Shown: piece after piece, positions 25,024-38,300 of the stretch | Numbering within the stretch: position 1 is the stretch's first letter | Layout of the letters: each line of letters opens with the position of its first letter | NCBI GenBank assembly: GCA_028622995.1 | Contig: JAJQJQ010000003.1 | Span: forward strand, 9,238,001 to 9,302,000 | DNA: 64,000 nt | DNA from: Panagrolaimus kolymaensis | Taxonomy: Eukaryota > Nematoda > Chromadorea > Rhabditida > Panagrolaimidae | Direction: 5' to 3' | Made by a program: the position numbers and the translations under genes | Notes under the pieces: generated by a model | The model's input: the letters and a program-made list of their open reading frames with translations, nothing else | Told to the model about the DNA's origin: nothing | Databases searched by the model: none

Positions 25024-26420
25024 ATTCTTATTGCTGAAAAATTGATATGTTTATTTTGAAGATAAATAACACTACATTAAAAATTACATAAAATTAATTA
25101 GCAAGACTCAAATACAAACGCAGGCGCGTAGAAACGAAAAATAGCTTAAACTAGAATATTTCTAAAACTTCCTGATTTTTTTTGGCATTGTGTCGCTTTT
25201 ATTTTCTTATTCATTCTTAAGTTTGTTGGTTTTTTTAAATGGAAGTGTTAAAATGCATTTATTAAAATTTCTTTAAATTAAATCTCTTTCAAAAGTTTAA
25301 CTTTCACTTTAAAAAAAGCACTTTTATTGATTGTAAAAGCAAAAAAATGTCGAGGATTTTATTATCCATTTGATCATAATTGCATTCATGAAACATCAAA
25401 AGCAAAACAAAGTCAAAAGCTCTCCCTTTATCCCGAATGTCAGTTGAATACCTCTTTTGTAATAGTACGAAAGCATAACTTCGAAGGTTTCAACATTATC
25501 AGTAAAAAATATGGAGAAAGGCTGTAGAAATGAAATCACTTTTACAAAGTGTGGTGTTAAAATAATAAGAAATAACAGAAAAGATAAGGGATGCATAAAT
25601 AAGGATTTTTTTATACCAAGGCAACGTTTTTTTCTGAGAGACTCTCTTTTAACGGTTGGTGTTTAAAAACTTATTATCAAGCGCTGCTTAAACAAGATTC
25701 ATTAAATTAAAAGTGATTCGTTTTCATATCCACAAACACTAAATTTTTTTAAGCAAAAATATTATGGGCAAATTTAAATTAATTTCTTACATTGTTTTTT
25801 TTTTCGTGAAAATTTTGGTGATATTAAAAATAGTGTTATTAATAAAGAAACTATAACCTTTGTTTTCTGCTTTTGAATAGAAATTGCTTGAATTAAAAAA
25901 AAAGAATATTATCTCAAGGTTTGAAAAAATGTGTAAAAAGCTTTATTCATCAAAAGTTAAAAAACAGTGTGCTCAAAAAAAAATTCCTTCAATATAAAGG
26001 GCGATTTATTTCCGTTGTAAAAGAATTTTATTCGTGAAAAAAATTTGTTTTGAATTTTAAAATAACAAAACATTGGAAACACTGTGAATCCTTTTCTTAA
26101 CAATATCTATGCATTTTTTTAAACATGAAGAAAAAAAATTGTTTAATAATAAAAATGAAGAGCAAAGCAAAAAAAAGAAGGATTTATAAAAAATATTAAA
26201 GTTATTTGATGCGAAATCTTTTTTTCTCTCAGTAAGCGTTATTTTCTTTAATTTTGTTAGTTAATTTAACTTTGATCCGCAAAGAATAATATGTATCATC
26301 TTAAAAAATATATTTGCTTCTCGTGTTCAACATTTAACAGATAGCATTTTTATTTGAGAATTATCGCAACACTATATTTTAGTACTAAATCACTTATTAA
26401 TATTTAATATTTTACAGAAA
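25024..26420. other. Noncoding region between two F-box-like genes
   Basis: 1.4 kb of AT-rich sequence separating head-to-head starts of two related-looking genes. Short frames (for example around 25330-25590) have no supporting domains or splice structure, and no element was recognised. Confidence 0.5.
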
Positions 26421-27209
26421 ATGAGTGGAGCAATCGACGTATTTAAAAATGCTCGAAGTCAAGCATTCGCCGTGCGTGTTCCGCTCTTGAATTATCTCCT
26501 CGATCATTGTCCGCTGTGGATGAATCTTAAAATTGTTTCTTCGTGCAAAATGTTAGCTCAACATGCTAAACCAAGAACCGTCAAAATAATTAAAGATGTT
26601 GAATTAGCTGATGAAAATGAAGTTGTTTTCGATCAGGAGGAATCTTTCTTAAGTTTCAACCCAACATCTACCAGTGCTAAAGAATTTGGACCTCTTGTTT
26701 CAATTGAAAGTTTTATGATCCGCATGAAATTAGATTTGTCCATCTTATCTATTCAATTTGTTTCATTTGCTAAAGAATTGGTTATCAAAGCTCCCATCGC
26801 TTTCAAAATTTTGAAAATGCTCGTTTGTTTCGTTGTTCCTAAGCGCGTTAATTTAGAACAAGTCCTCGACGATCAAAATAACCTAATTGCGCTGGAAAAT
26901 GTAATGAAATTGATTTTGAATGTTCCAAAAGTTACGTATGTTTACAATGGAATGATATCTAAAAATTAATAATAATTTTTCTTCAGCATTTCCCATGTTA
27001 ATCTCACACCAGAAACCTCAAAACATCTCAAGGAAGCTAAATTGAAATTCAAAAGCTACAGCCAGAGCGTCTTAATCGTGAGTTATTTAACATAAGGCGA
27101 ATTCTTATATTATTTCTTATTTTTATAGATGCGGTCGCAAATGTGTGAACTAAACATCATTTTTTCAAATCGAGGAAAAGCAAAGAAGTTCATCAGTTCT
27201 CTCGAGTAA
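26421..27209 (+). CDS. F-box-like nematode family protein
   Basis: Three exons encode a protein beginning MSGAIDVFKNARSQAFAVRV and ending KKFISSLE (stop at 27207-27209). The first exon runs to about 26936 and further exons start near 26986 and 27129. The segment PLLNYLLDHCPLWMNLKIVSSC has the same helical Leu/Cys pattern as the F-box-like start of the neighbour at 24135-25023. The remainder contains leucine-spaced strands (NVPKVTISHVNLTPETSKHL) like the C-terminal regions of nematode F-box proteins. A TTTTACAG acceptor just upstream of the ATG again suggests a spliced leader or 5' intron. Function is not determined. The two genes are probably diverged members of one expanding family. Confidence 0.65.
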
Positions 27210-27221
27210 TTAAGCCAAAAA

Positions 27222-27314
27222 AGGGATGCACGAAATTATTTTTCATCACCATCTGAAATAATTCGTGGTATTTCCTTATGGGCCAAAGGAAATACTACGT
27301 TTTCGTGCATCCCT
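27222..27314. repeat. Perfect 14-bp inverted repeat enclosing two further hairpins
   Basis: The arms AGGGATGCACGAAA (27222-27235) and TTTCGTGCATCCCT (27301-27314) are perfect complements. Inside lie two more hairpins: AATTATTT with AAATAATT, and GTATTTCCTT with AAGGAAATAC. The whole 93-bp unit can fold into a three-way junction. It begins 12 bp after the stop of the F-box-like gene. It may be a small MITE-type element or a structured RNA; no target-site duplication was evident. Confidence 0.7.
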
Positions 27315-30300
27315 ATAAACAACTTAAGGCATAAAATCTCCATCATTTTATGTCTTCATTGGTGAAAATAACCTGAAGGTTAGTTTCTAAGGTTGCATTC
27401 CCAAAGAAAATGGCCCACGGGGGTAAACTAAAAATATGAACTTATTTTTTCTTAATTTCAAAATTCACAAAAAGCGGTAATCTTTACATATTTTTTACAA
27501 AAAATTTTTTTTAAACAAGCCTAAATTTTTTCATCTGCACATTTTTTTAATTTCTAATTTTTTTAAGTTTTTATTCTCATATTTCGTAAAAAAAATTATT
27601 AGTGTGATAGAAAAAAGGGAGGGCGGGAGGGGAGAAAGAGAGGAAAGATAGGAAAATGGGTAGGGGAGATCGAATAATAAAAATTGCGGCTAAGAGAATG
27701 CAACATTAGTTTAATCTTCGGATTTTTCACCTTGTTGATTTTGAACTGTTATTTTTTTTGTTTGCAAATAAAGATCCTTTTTTGCAATTCCTTGGGTGTT
27801 AATTCTTTAACAATAGTTATTATGGCGGTTTTTAGTCTTCCATTCTTCCACCAGAAAGGTTGCTGCAGAGTATTTATTACGGCTGGAAATAGTTCCTTTT
27901 GTGCATTTTCTTTAAAAAAAAGCAAAAGAAACGTTGTAGAATATTTTGTTTCCAAAACATTGATCTAATTCATCGCTTAAACGCTGACAACATCTTTATA
28001 AAAAATTATTACATCACGCCAAAACAAAATAAAAAAGAGAGCAATTCAGTTGGTTATGATATTGAAAACATAAAAAGCTGTTATGGCATTTGACTTCATC
28101 TGACGCTGATGTTGCTATTTTTTTAAACATTTATTTTTCTTTAGAAAATACAAAAAAAACTTTCGTCCTTGTTCTTCCAACATACACCTTTTTAGTTTTT
28201 AAGGACTTTCCTTGAAAAAAATGTTATTTTGGCATTCTTTCATTCAAAATTGTGCACCGAGTTAGGAGTTTTATCAATTTTTGAACTTCTAGTATTGTAA
28301 CAAATAATAATGTGAGAAAAAAAATTTCATTTTTTTTCAATGATTTTTGAACTTTCATCATTTTTTCTTCAACTCAGACCAAAAAAATCTGCGAAGTTTG
28401 TTTTTAGTTTTTTTGTTGATCTCTATCGATTTTAGCCGGGTGTTATTAGTTTAATCCTCACCAGCAGATTTATTTTCAAAACAATAATTTTTTGTTTGGT
28501 TCTTCTGCAATTTATTTTCATTATTTTGAACAGCTTTCAACAACTTTTTTTGAACAATATTTTGAATGGTCATCATCATCCACATGTTTTACTTTTATTT
28601 TGCAAACAAACACCAACAAACACCCTTTGGCGTTTTTTTCTTTCTTTAAAAAATAGATATGTCTTAGTCATTCATTCAGTCATTCATTCATAATAATAAT
28701 AGAAGACAATTGCCTTTCTTTCGTTTCTTTCTTTTTTAAAAAACTTCCTTCATATTTATAAAAAATTGATTGGTTAAGGAAAAAATGAAGGAAGAAAAAA
28801 AAGGAAGAATGTCAAATATTTTTTTTCTTTGCTGGCAAAAGTGTATTTTTTTACTTCCTTTTAATAATCGAGCGGCAAGCGAGATTATTGCTTTTTTTGT
28901 AGCAATAATGGGAGTTGCAGAAGCAAAAGTGCAAAATATATTTTTTTCTTAGCTTTTAAAAGAATGTACATATTAGAATTGAGTTTATTTTTTTTTTGCA
29001 GAAAGAACGTTTTTTTTCTGTTTTTGATTTTTGGTACCATTGTTTTGTTTAGTTTTTTTTGTGACAGTTTTTTTTTTGCATTTTGAGACCGATGCTTAGT
29101 CATTAATTTTTTTTTATTATGGACTAAAAAATCTATTTTTTTTTTGTTCTACCAAAGTCCAAGCCTCATTCATCTCTCGGTTTTTATTTTATTCGATAAA
29201 CAATAGAAAGAAATGGAGATAGAAAACGAGAATGAGAATAATGGTGATGATGGCGGTGTCGATAACAAGGATATAAAGTTTCTTTTTTCATTTTCCTTGT
29301 GTTTTGTTAGTGAAGGGCCGGCTTTTGGAAAAGAAAAATATGAGAATGAGAAGAATGAAGAAAAAAAAAGAACGGTCAAGTTTCAAATAATAATAATTAT
29401 TTACTTTTTCTTTTTGGTTTGTATTCTTCCAAAATTTTCTGCACTTTTTTGATGTCAAAAAATTACTTTTCTCAATTTTCATTTCGTGAGTTTATATTTT
29501 TTGGTTGACAAATTTTTAACACCTAAATCTTTAATTTTCCATTTGCTTCGATTTATTTATCTCTCAACCAATTAAAAAAAACTTTTTTGATCGCTTTGCT
29601 TTTTGCTCTTTTTTTTGAAAAAATTTGTTTTTTAATTTATGTGGTTTTTTTATTGAACGGCATTTTTTTTTATAATTAAGCAGAGAGGATGAAAACCAAG
29701 CAGCTGTTTCACACTTCTTTTTTTTTAGTTTAGTTTAGTGATTAATTTTTTTTTTATTCGCAACCACATTTCATTTTTTTTCTTTTCATTTCTCCCGATT
29801 TTCTAAAACTAACCGGCAAAAAAAAAGTTTTTCATCTGTTGCTTGCTTCTGGAAAAAATATTGTATAAAATATGTCTTTTTCTATTTCATCGGTTTTTAA
29901 AAAAAAAATCAAAAAATCTGTCAGTCAAACTGTCGCATTTATTTCTTTCATTTTTTTTTGATTTTGGTGTTGGTATTTTGCCAAAAATAAAACTAAACTT
30001 TTTGAAAAGTCGTAACTTTTAAAGCTCATTCATAGCCGCCACAAAAAAAAGAAGAAATTACTGATTCTATTTTTAAGATGAAATAAAAAACCACAACAAT
30101 GCCCCAAAATGTTTCACATCAAAAAAAATTTTATCGTTGAAGATAAAAAAAAGAGGAAGAAGATAGTCAGGAGTCACATGTCATTGTTTTCATTTCTTCT
30201 TCCATTTTGTTTTTGGTATAAAAACCCACAAAAAAAAGTAAAATAAAATCAGAATGGCACTTATTTTTCTTTTATGCAGTGGCGTCGAACAAAACAACCA

Positions 30301-32398
30301 ACAAAAAAGAAGTTTTCACGCTTCGTCGTTCGAATAAAAAAATAATATTTAAAAAGAAGTCTATTGTTTGAAAACAAAAAAGATAAAGTTTTTAACTTCA
30401 TATTTTTACAAACATGTTTGTTCCTCCTTGGAGACTATTCAAAAGCAAAGAAGCAAAAAAATAAAACACGTCGACGACAGCTTGCTTGCTTTTCCATGAT
30501 GCCAAAGAAGAAGAAGAAAAAAAAGTAGGAAGGAAAAAGTTATGTTTTTTTTGTTCTACCATTTTTTAGCCCTACAACAAAAAAAGTTATTGTCGAAAAA
30601 TGACTAACTTTTTTGTGCCAAAAAAAAAATAAAAATGACGACGCTCAGATGCTTTCTTTCTATGAATCAATATTCTCGCGCAGGGAGGCTGTAAAAAAAT
30701 AATATAACCAAAAGTGCTTTTTGTTCTTCTTTCATACATTTTTTTTCTAACAAAATGCGACGGAAGAATGGCAACAACGGCAAGCAAAAAAATAGTAAAG
30801 CAACGATAGAGAGAAAAAAAAATGTGCCATAAAAGTACCAAAAACAAAAACGAAGACAAACAAGAAGCAGAGTGAGAGTCCCAGTTAGTTTCTTAGTTGG
30901 TTGTTGGGTGGTGTGCCCAGTAATACCAAAAAAAAGTGAGGGAGAAAAACTGACAGAATGAGAGAGTGAGTGAATAGCCCGGGTATTCCGCTTGAATGCA
31001 TTGCAGAAGAAGAAGAAAAAAAACGAACGACAACGACGACGCACGAAAGAAAGAAAATAGCGCCGCTGCCGTCGATTTTTTTCTTCTTCTCCCTTTTGCT
31101 GGCATCAATTGCGCGAGTGAGCGACGACGACCCATTTCCCATTTTTTTAATGTATATATTTTTATATATATTCCCATTATCATCAACGACGACCGACGTG
31201 GTTTTCATAGATTTATTTAATATTATATTAGAGAATTCTTTTATCCTCGAAAACATTTTTTTTATTGCCTTTGCTTTTGCTACTTTAATTTCGCGCAAAT
31301 TTAACTTTTATTACCAAAACAACAAATTTCAAGTTTCGATAAATTTATCTGTTTTTTTTAAACCATTGATTCTTTGATGGAGAACAGAAGGATTAGCCGC
31401 CGTTGGCTGTTGTTGTTGTTTTATAAATCCTGCTCTTTTTTTTTGTTCACTTTTCTCTGTCTCTCTTTTCTTTGATATTTATAAACTTGTTCTTTTTTAT
31501 CCAATTAATTTTTATGTTTTTATTTTTATTTCCATGAAATTGATTGAACTTTTTTTTGTTAAAGAAAAAGAAAAATTATCGGATTTTTCTATCTATATTT
31601 TATTTTTATTTTCACAAATTAATATTTTTCATCGTTAAATTTTTCTTTTTCTTTTTTGCTTTGCATAATTCAAAACCAACAACAACAAATCAGCTGCGAA
31701 AAATTTATTTTTCAATTTATTTGCAAATTTTTTGCATGCTTTTCATTTTGAAGGAACCAAGCCAGTTAGTTCTCAAGCAAAGATTTCCGATTAATTTTGT
31801 AAAAACCCTTTTCATTAATTCTTTTTTTCGCCAAATTTGCTTTTATGCTTGTTTCCTATTTTTATGTATGTCCATTTACAACTCTTTTTTTTTTTGCGCG
31901 AAAAAGAATTACTCATCAAATACTTTTTTTGCTTTCTGCTGCGCATGTTTGTGTTAACTGATTGAAAAATGGAAACATCAAAGGTTTTTGTTTCTGGCGT
32001 GTTGATTCTATTGATTTTATCCTAAAGTTTTCTCTCCTTACTTTTTTTTAATCAACATCGTTCTTCTTATTTTTTTATAAATATATTTATTTTCAATTCC
32101 AAAAAACGGGATACTTTTTTCTTTTTTTTGTAAATTGAACCCATGGAAGGCACACAGCAATCGGATATCCAAATATTCTTTTTTTGGAAATAAAAATAAA
32201 TGGAAAATTTGCGTCATACTTTTTTCTTACTTTTCTCCACATTCTTTTTATTTTACGCTTACTCACACAAATATTTTTTTCTTCATGATCATTACCTTCT
32301 TTTTTTGATTTTCAGAACTACTACGACTCATCTTCCTTCGCTAAGCTATTTAACAATCTATTCTTTCCCTAATCTAATCAGACCAAATGTGTTAAAAA
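27315..32398. other. 5-kb noncoding region upstream of the IQSEC-like gene
   Basis: Long, pyrimidine-rich, AT-rich DNA without a credible ORF. Frames found here are homopolymer- or simple-repeat-derived. A less AT-rich island with CGACGA-type repeats (about 30990-31210) and another short GC-richer patch (31381-31415, GCCGCCGTTGGCTG) are candidates for a promoter or 5' noncoding exon of the downstream gene. A G-quadruplex motif lies at 27617-27632. Confidence 0.5.
27617..27632 (+). other. G-quadruplex motif
   Basis: GGGAGGGCGGGAGGGG has four G-runs separated by single-base loops, the most stable class of intramolecular G-quadruplex consensus. It is striking in DNA that is otherwise mostly A and T. 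It is followed by a purine-only stretch (GAGAAAGAGAGGAAAG), and both lie in the noncoding region. Confidence 0.8.
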
Positions 32399-35300
32399 AT
32401 GTTGACAACAGGTTATTACCCCCAACAAATTTCATCCAACAACAGCAATCAAGGTGTTGGAGGAAAAGATGTTATTCCTTCATCTTCATCATCATCAGCT
32501 GCTTCAGCTTCATCCCATTCTCGAACTATACAATCTTATGGTTATCATCCAGGTGGAGGTGGAAAAAATGTATTAATTTCTGCAAGCTCAAGCCGAATCT
32601 TTTCTTCTACGGTTTATGAAATTTCGGATGAAATAAATCGAGCTAGCATAAAAGTAAGTTTTAAAACTTTCTTTCAAAATGAATTTATTTTTTATTTGTT
32701 TGTAGGTTCTTGAACGCAAATATGGTGGCCGGATTCGAGCTCATACGGCGGCAACAAAAATTCAAAGAGCATATCGTCGATTCAGACTTGAACAACAATT
32801 TCAACATTTATTAAAACATCCCGGTTCGCAAAGTCGGCGAAGAATTATTCAACAACAGCAACAGCATCAACAACCGATGTTAGCCATTCCAAACGGATCT
32901 TCATCAAATAATTTTCAACATCATCAAATGAATGGCGGCGGCGGTGGCGATAGACAATTATATACAAAAAAGTTAGCTCTTTCCCAACCAACTTTAAGGT
33001 AAGTGTTTATTTTTCGTAGACTAAAAAATCAAAATTGAAAATATATATTAGTGAAATATTTTGTTTACTTTTTTGGTGAAAAATCAAGCCCAGAAGCTAT
33101 GGTCAAAAAACCCCTCAAATTTGTTAGATATATTTCACACCAAAAAGCTTGGCTAAAAATTGTGGTCTGCCATTAGTCCTTTCGTAAAAAAAACTAAAAT
33201 TAGGCTTACTTATTTGCAAAGAAATAAATATATAAATTTTTTGAGATCAATTAGTGACCATCAGTGTGACGCTTTTTATTTTTTTCGCCTCCGCCTCCGC
33301 CTCCACCTCCGGAGGCGGAGGCGCCTCCGGAGGCGTTGGAGGCGCCTCCGGAGGCGCGGAGGCGATAAAAATACGTTAGTTTTTTGAAACGTCGCCTCCG
33401 CCTCCGCCTCCGCCTCCGGAGGTGGAGGCGCCTCCGGAGGCGATGGAGGCGCCTCCGGAGGCGGAGGCGTGTCACACTGGTGACCATCCATCTAGCTAAC
33501 TTCTTTTACTATTATTATTTTTTCTATTTTCTTTCATTAAGCCTTCCTCACCTATAATTTTTGACAGCACACGTTTTTTAAATAAATAAATAAAAAATCA
33601 GCAATATTTTTTTTATTTGACAGCAGCAACAAATTATAAAATGATGTTGTCAAAAAAAGAAAAGTAAAATGTCCACTTTTTTGTCGTTTATGTAATCTAG
33701 CGAATGAACTATTAGTTAGTTATTTTTTTCTTGAGATTCTTTTGACATCTTTTTTTATAATTTATTATGACTTTTTTTTTCTCTTCCCTAAATCAGTTGG
33801 GGGTCGGTGATGGACGTCTTGTTATGTTTTTTTAAACTCTCTTTCGTCATAAAAATGTTTTTTTTAAACCAATCACCATAGTTTTTTTTTTAATTTTGTT
33901 TATTTTTTTCAGATATCAACCAGTTGTTTCATTACGAGCTCAATTACGCGCTGAGCAATGTTCATTGGAGGATTCATTTTCATCCAATAATCAATCTTCT
34001 TCGTTTCAACTTCAAAATAATCTTGGTTCATCAAGTAATTCTTCTATTACTTCTCCAACTCATTCAAGATCCCCTCCTTCACCTCGACCTATGGAACCTT
34101 TGCCTAATTCAATTTCCTCAAATCGACCTTATATTGAATTAATGTCTCCGAGACTTACTCAACGAAGGGTAGTAACCATCAATGCTCCTTCACCTCAGCA
34201 AAAATATATTTCTACTTCGAATGGCGGCCCACTTCCATCAACTTATAAAATTATGAGAGATTCAGACCATGGCGATCTTATTTCTATTCCAGATATAACT
34301 AAAGTTCCTCCACCACCAACAACAACCATTTCTTCAAATTTTCGTATTAAACAACAATCTTTAAATACCGATGATTTAATTTATAATAATCCTAAATCTC
34401 AAAGAATTGATAAAAAATTTATTCCATCAACAAATAATTATCCTCAAGTTGTGGCGGCTGGAACAACCCCATCCGTTTGGGTTCCTCGACAAACAACAAC
34501 GAATAATACAACAATTGACTCAGTCCCAAAGCCAGCGGCAGGAACTGATATTATTCATAATAATATCGCTGTTGTTGTTGATTCATCATCATCACGACGG
34601 GAGCCCTCCTCATCTATTCTTCTTCATTCAAGGCCATCAAATAATATTAATGCTGTTGAAAATAATGGTCACACGGTTGCATTTTATACAAATAGTCTTC
34701 CACGTTTAGATCGAAGAAATCATTCAGTTGGGCCTCACATAAGCTCTTCCAATTCCAATTCCAACAATAACAGGTTGGTTTTTATTTTCATTTTTATTTT
34801 TATATTTGCATTTTTTTTTTGAAATATTATTGTTTCTCTCTCTAAAAATCAAAAAGGCATGACAAAGTTTTATATTTTCCTGATTTTTTTTACTTCCAAA
34901 TAACTCTAGTTTTTTTACATTTTTTTTATAAAACGCGCGATAACTAACTTTGGTCAGTCAAAATATTTTTTATTTTAAAATTGAATCTTATCAAATTTTT
35001 TTCTTTCGCGTCATCATCAGAATTGTTTACTTTCATAAAAAAAATGTGGGAAAAAAGCTGTTGTTTTTTTTTTCTTTCATTGTGTTCAATAATATGGAGC
35101 TGGCTCTGGCTGTTTATGCAATTTTTCAATTTACATTTACAGCAGCAAAAAAAAATATAGTAGAACAAAATTGTTTTTGTCTTTTGTCTCGGATACATTG
35201 CTTTTTGACACGTTAAAGTAGTTCCTTTTTTATTTTTTTTTTGCCGTGGTTAGTCGTCATCATCTTCGTTTTTGCTTCACTTTTTTTTAATATAAAAAAG

Positions 35301-38300
35301 ATGCGAGCAACAACGACGGCAACAAAGACGACTTGCACTTTCCATTTTTTTCCATCCTTGAACATAAAAAAAAATGCTTGCTTTTATATTATAGAAATCA
35401 TTTCATTTCCCCACATTGCTTTTTTTTTGCAGACACGGCTTTTATTATTTATATATATGTTTTGGGGTTAGCAGCTTCTCCTTCTTCTTCCTTTTTCATG
35501 TCTGCACTTTTCCTTATATATTTTTAAGAGCTCTCTTCTGACTTCATATTTTCTTTTTTTTCGTGTCCTCTTCTTCCCGCCTATGTAATTTTTTTTAAAC
35601 GCTAAAAAACATTTATTCTTGATTTGATTTGCTTTCGTCAAATATTATGCTGCTGCTGCAAATGCCTTTCATGTTCTTTTTTTACACATTTTTTTGCTAA
35701 ATTTTTGCTGGATTGAATCTTTTCTGTTGTATTTAAAGATGAAATATTAGACCGCAAAAATAGCAGAAATTGCAAAAGCAAGAGAGCAAACAGCTGGTTT
35801 TAAAGGTTATTAGCACTCAATCTTTTTCTTTTCCTCAATTGTTGATGTTCATCCATCGTTATTGACCTCATTGTTTTTGCTTATAATCGATTAGGTTTTT
35901 TGGGATTTTTGAGAGAGCTTTTCCTTGCATATTTTTTATTTCGGCAACAGCGCGATGCCGAGGCTTTTTGCAGCTGGCATTATTTTTTCTTGCTTTTTTC
36001 GGCGGTTTTTGTTGTTATTTTTGATTGTTGTTTCTCAAATTTGAATTTTATTCTTTCTTATGTATTATTATAATTTCTCTTTGAAAATCCATAGTTAGTT
36101 GGTTACATACAAAAAGAAAAATTTAGTAGCAAGAAACTGTCAAAAAGAAAAAGAATTATCCGGACTTTTTTTTTCTTTGTTTGTAGTTGCCGCTAATTTC
36201 AATTTTTTTCTTTGTCTTTGTCATTTTCGAGTTTGTGGGTTTTGTTGCGAATGTTTGATTTGGTTTGAATGGAACACATATTAGCTATCGTCTACTCTCT
36301 CTTAAGATTTTTTATTCTATTTCTTTCTCTCTCGTGCACGCCTTTTATTTAATTTCTTTTGATCGAAGCAGTTTTTTTATTTCGAAATTCTCGTCTGATT
36401 TTTTTCTTTTTTTTGATTTGAAAAGACATAAACCAACAAATCACCGTATACCTGTTGTTTTAGTTAATTCCTTCCTTTTTCCCATTTGTCGCTTTCTTTC
36501 TTAAGACATCGTATTTTTTTTATTTTCCGCTTTTTTTTTCGATTCAACATTTATACATTTATTTCGACAAATGTGAAAAAATCATCATTGTTGTCTGTGA
36601 AAGTTTACTTTTTTTTATTTTGATCGAAGTTTCCCATAACCTTTTTTTGTTTATTTTCTGTTTGTTATTTTTACGGGTTGTGAAACCGATGATGACCTTT
36701 GGCTATGGAGATTTTTTTAAAGGTGATACAGTAGTTGGTTATCTTCTTTTTAGCTGATTCATATCCAAAAAATTAGGCCGCCTCTTAGCTCTACAAAAAA
36801 AAATCAATCAGCGCGATAAGAGAAACATCATCATCAAAAAATTGATTTATACCTTTCACTTTATTTTGATTACGTAATAATTACCAGCTTCCTTCAATTT
36901 CTTCTTTGTTCTTCAAATCAGCCAACCAAACACACTTTTTTTTAACGTTGATTAAGATTAAAATTCTATTTGTCCTTTTTATCATTTATCATGTGTTTTG
37001 GAGATTTTTTTGTTTATGTAGTTTGCGACGGATTTTTTTGTTTTTGATATTTTTTCAAATATTATTATTTTTTAGTTATTTGGTAGCTAATTTGCATTTT
37101 ATTTTTTCGGTTTCATTCTATTATCTATCTTTAAATGGTCCTTTTCCACCACAACTTTTTCTGTTGCTTTTTTAATTTTATTTTTTTATGACAGAAATCA
37201 ACTGTTTTTTTTATTTGATTGATAGATTCATGTCAATTTTTAAATATTTCTTTATTTGTTCATTTTTTTTTGTGTATTTCTTCTTCCCTTTTTTCCTTCC
37301 CTTTTTCATGGGTTCAAATTTTCTTATTCGTCCTCCAAAAAAAATTAAATTTAATTCGTTTAAATAATTTAATTTTAAGGCGTTTTTTTCTCTGATTTTT
37401 TTAGAATTCTTTGATGATTTTTATGTTTGCGCTTAAACCAACCAAACCTTTTTTTAATGCATTTCTAGAAAATTTTTTATTGACGATTGTTTTTTTATTT
37501 TTATTTTTACGAGCAGAAAGGAATTTTTAGTTTGCTTGTCTATCATTGATTATTTCTCAATTTGTCTTCTCTCTCTTTTTTGACACTTTTTATTTGCAAT
37601 CTCAATCAGTTTTTTTCCTTCCTTTCCTCCACTTTTTTTTTATTTTCCGGTGTCCATTTATAAGCTTTTTTTGATCTTAAGGTTCTTTTTTCGAACACGC
37701 TTATTTATATATTTTTTTGACAGTTAATTGCAAGCTTATTTGCCCTCAACTGACTGACTGATTAATTCTTTGATCAAAAAAGCAAACGATCAATTTTTTC
37801 AAGACGAGCGGCAAAATGAGAGACAGAGAGACAACTTTCTTATTTTCGCCTTTTATCTTTCTTTCTTTCTCTATTTCTCTTTCGCCCTTTTTTGTGTCAT
37901 GCTTTTTTGATTGAAACAAAAATTTTTTTTGTTTTGTTTTTTTCGATGATAAAAAAACAAAACATCAAAGATGCGATTATTATTTTGTTTTTTACACTAA
38001 TTTGTTAATTTTCTTTATTTTTTTAGTAATAATAACCCAGACCATCTAAACAATTCACCCAAATATACTCATCGTGTAATGCCATCAGATCAACAGCGGC
38101 GTCGATTATATAGAATTGCATTGAATTTTTTTAATAAGTACGTTTAAATTTTTCTTTTTTATATTTTTGAAAAGATTTAAAAAAAATGTGACAATAACAG
38201 CCATTTTTCAAATATTAGTCGCGCTACAGCTGGTTTTCTCTTTTTTTGAAATCCAAAGAAGCTTAAAATTTAAGATTTTTATATGTATTTGATTTTTTTC

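Noticed and set aside
30587..31377. Several overlapping frames of 74-137 residues on both strands
   Set aside because: They are low-complexity Phe/Ser/Lys/Arg translations of T/A runs and CGA repeats, with no domains and no consistent strand.
33160..33491. Arg- and Pro-rich open frames on both strands
   Set aside because: They are translations of the GGAGGC/GCCTCC hexamers of the hAT-like foldback element and have no splice context or family.
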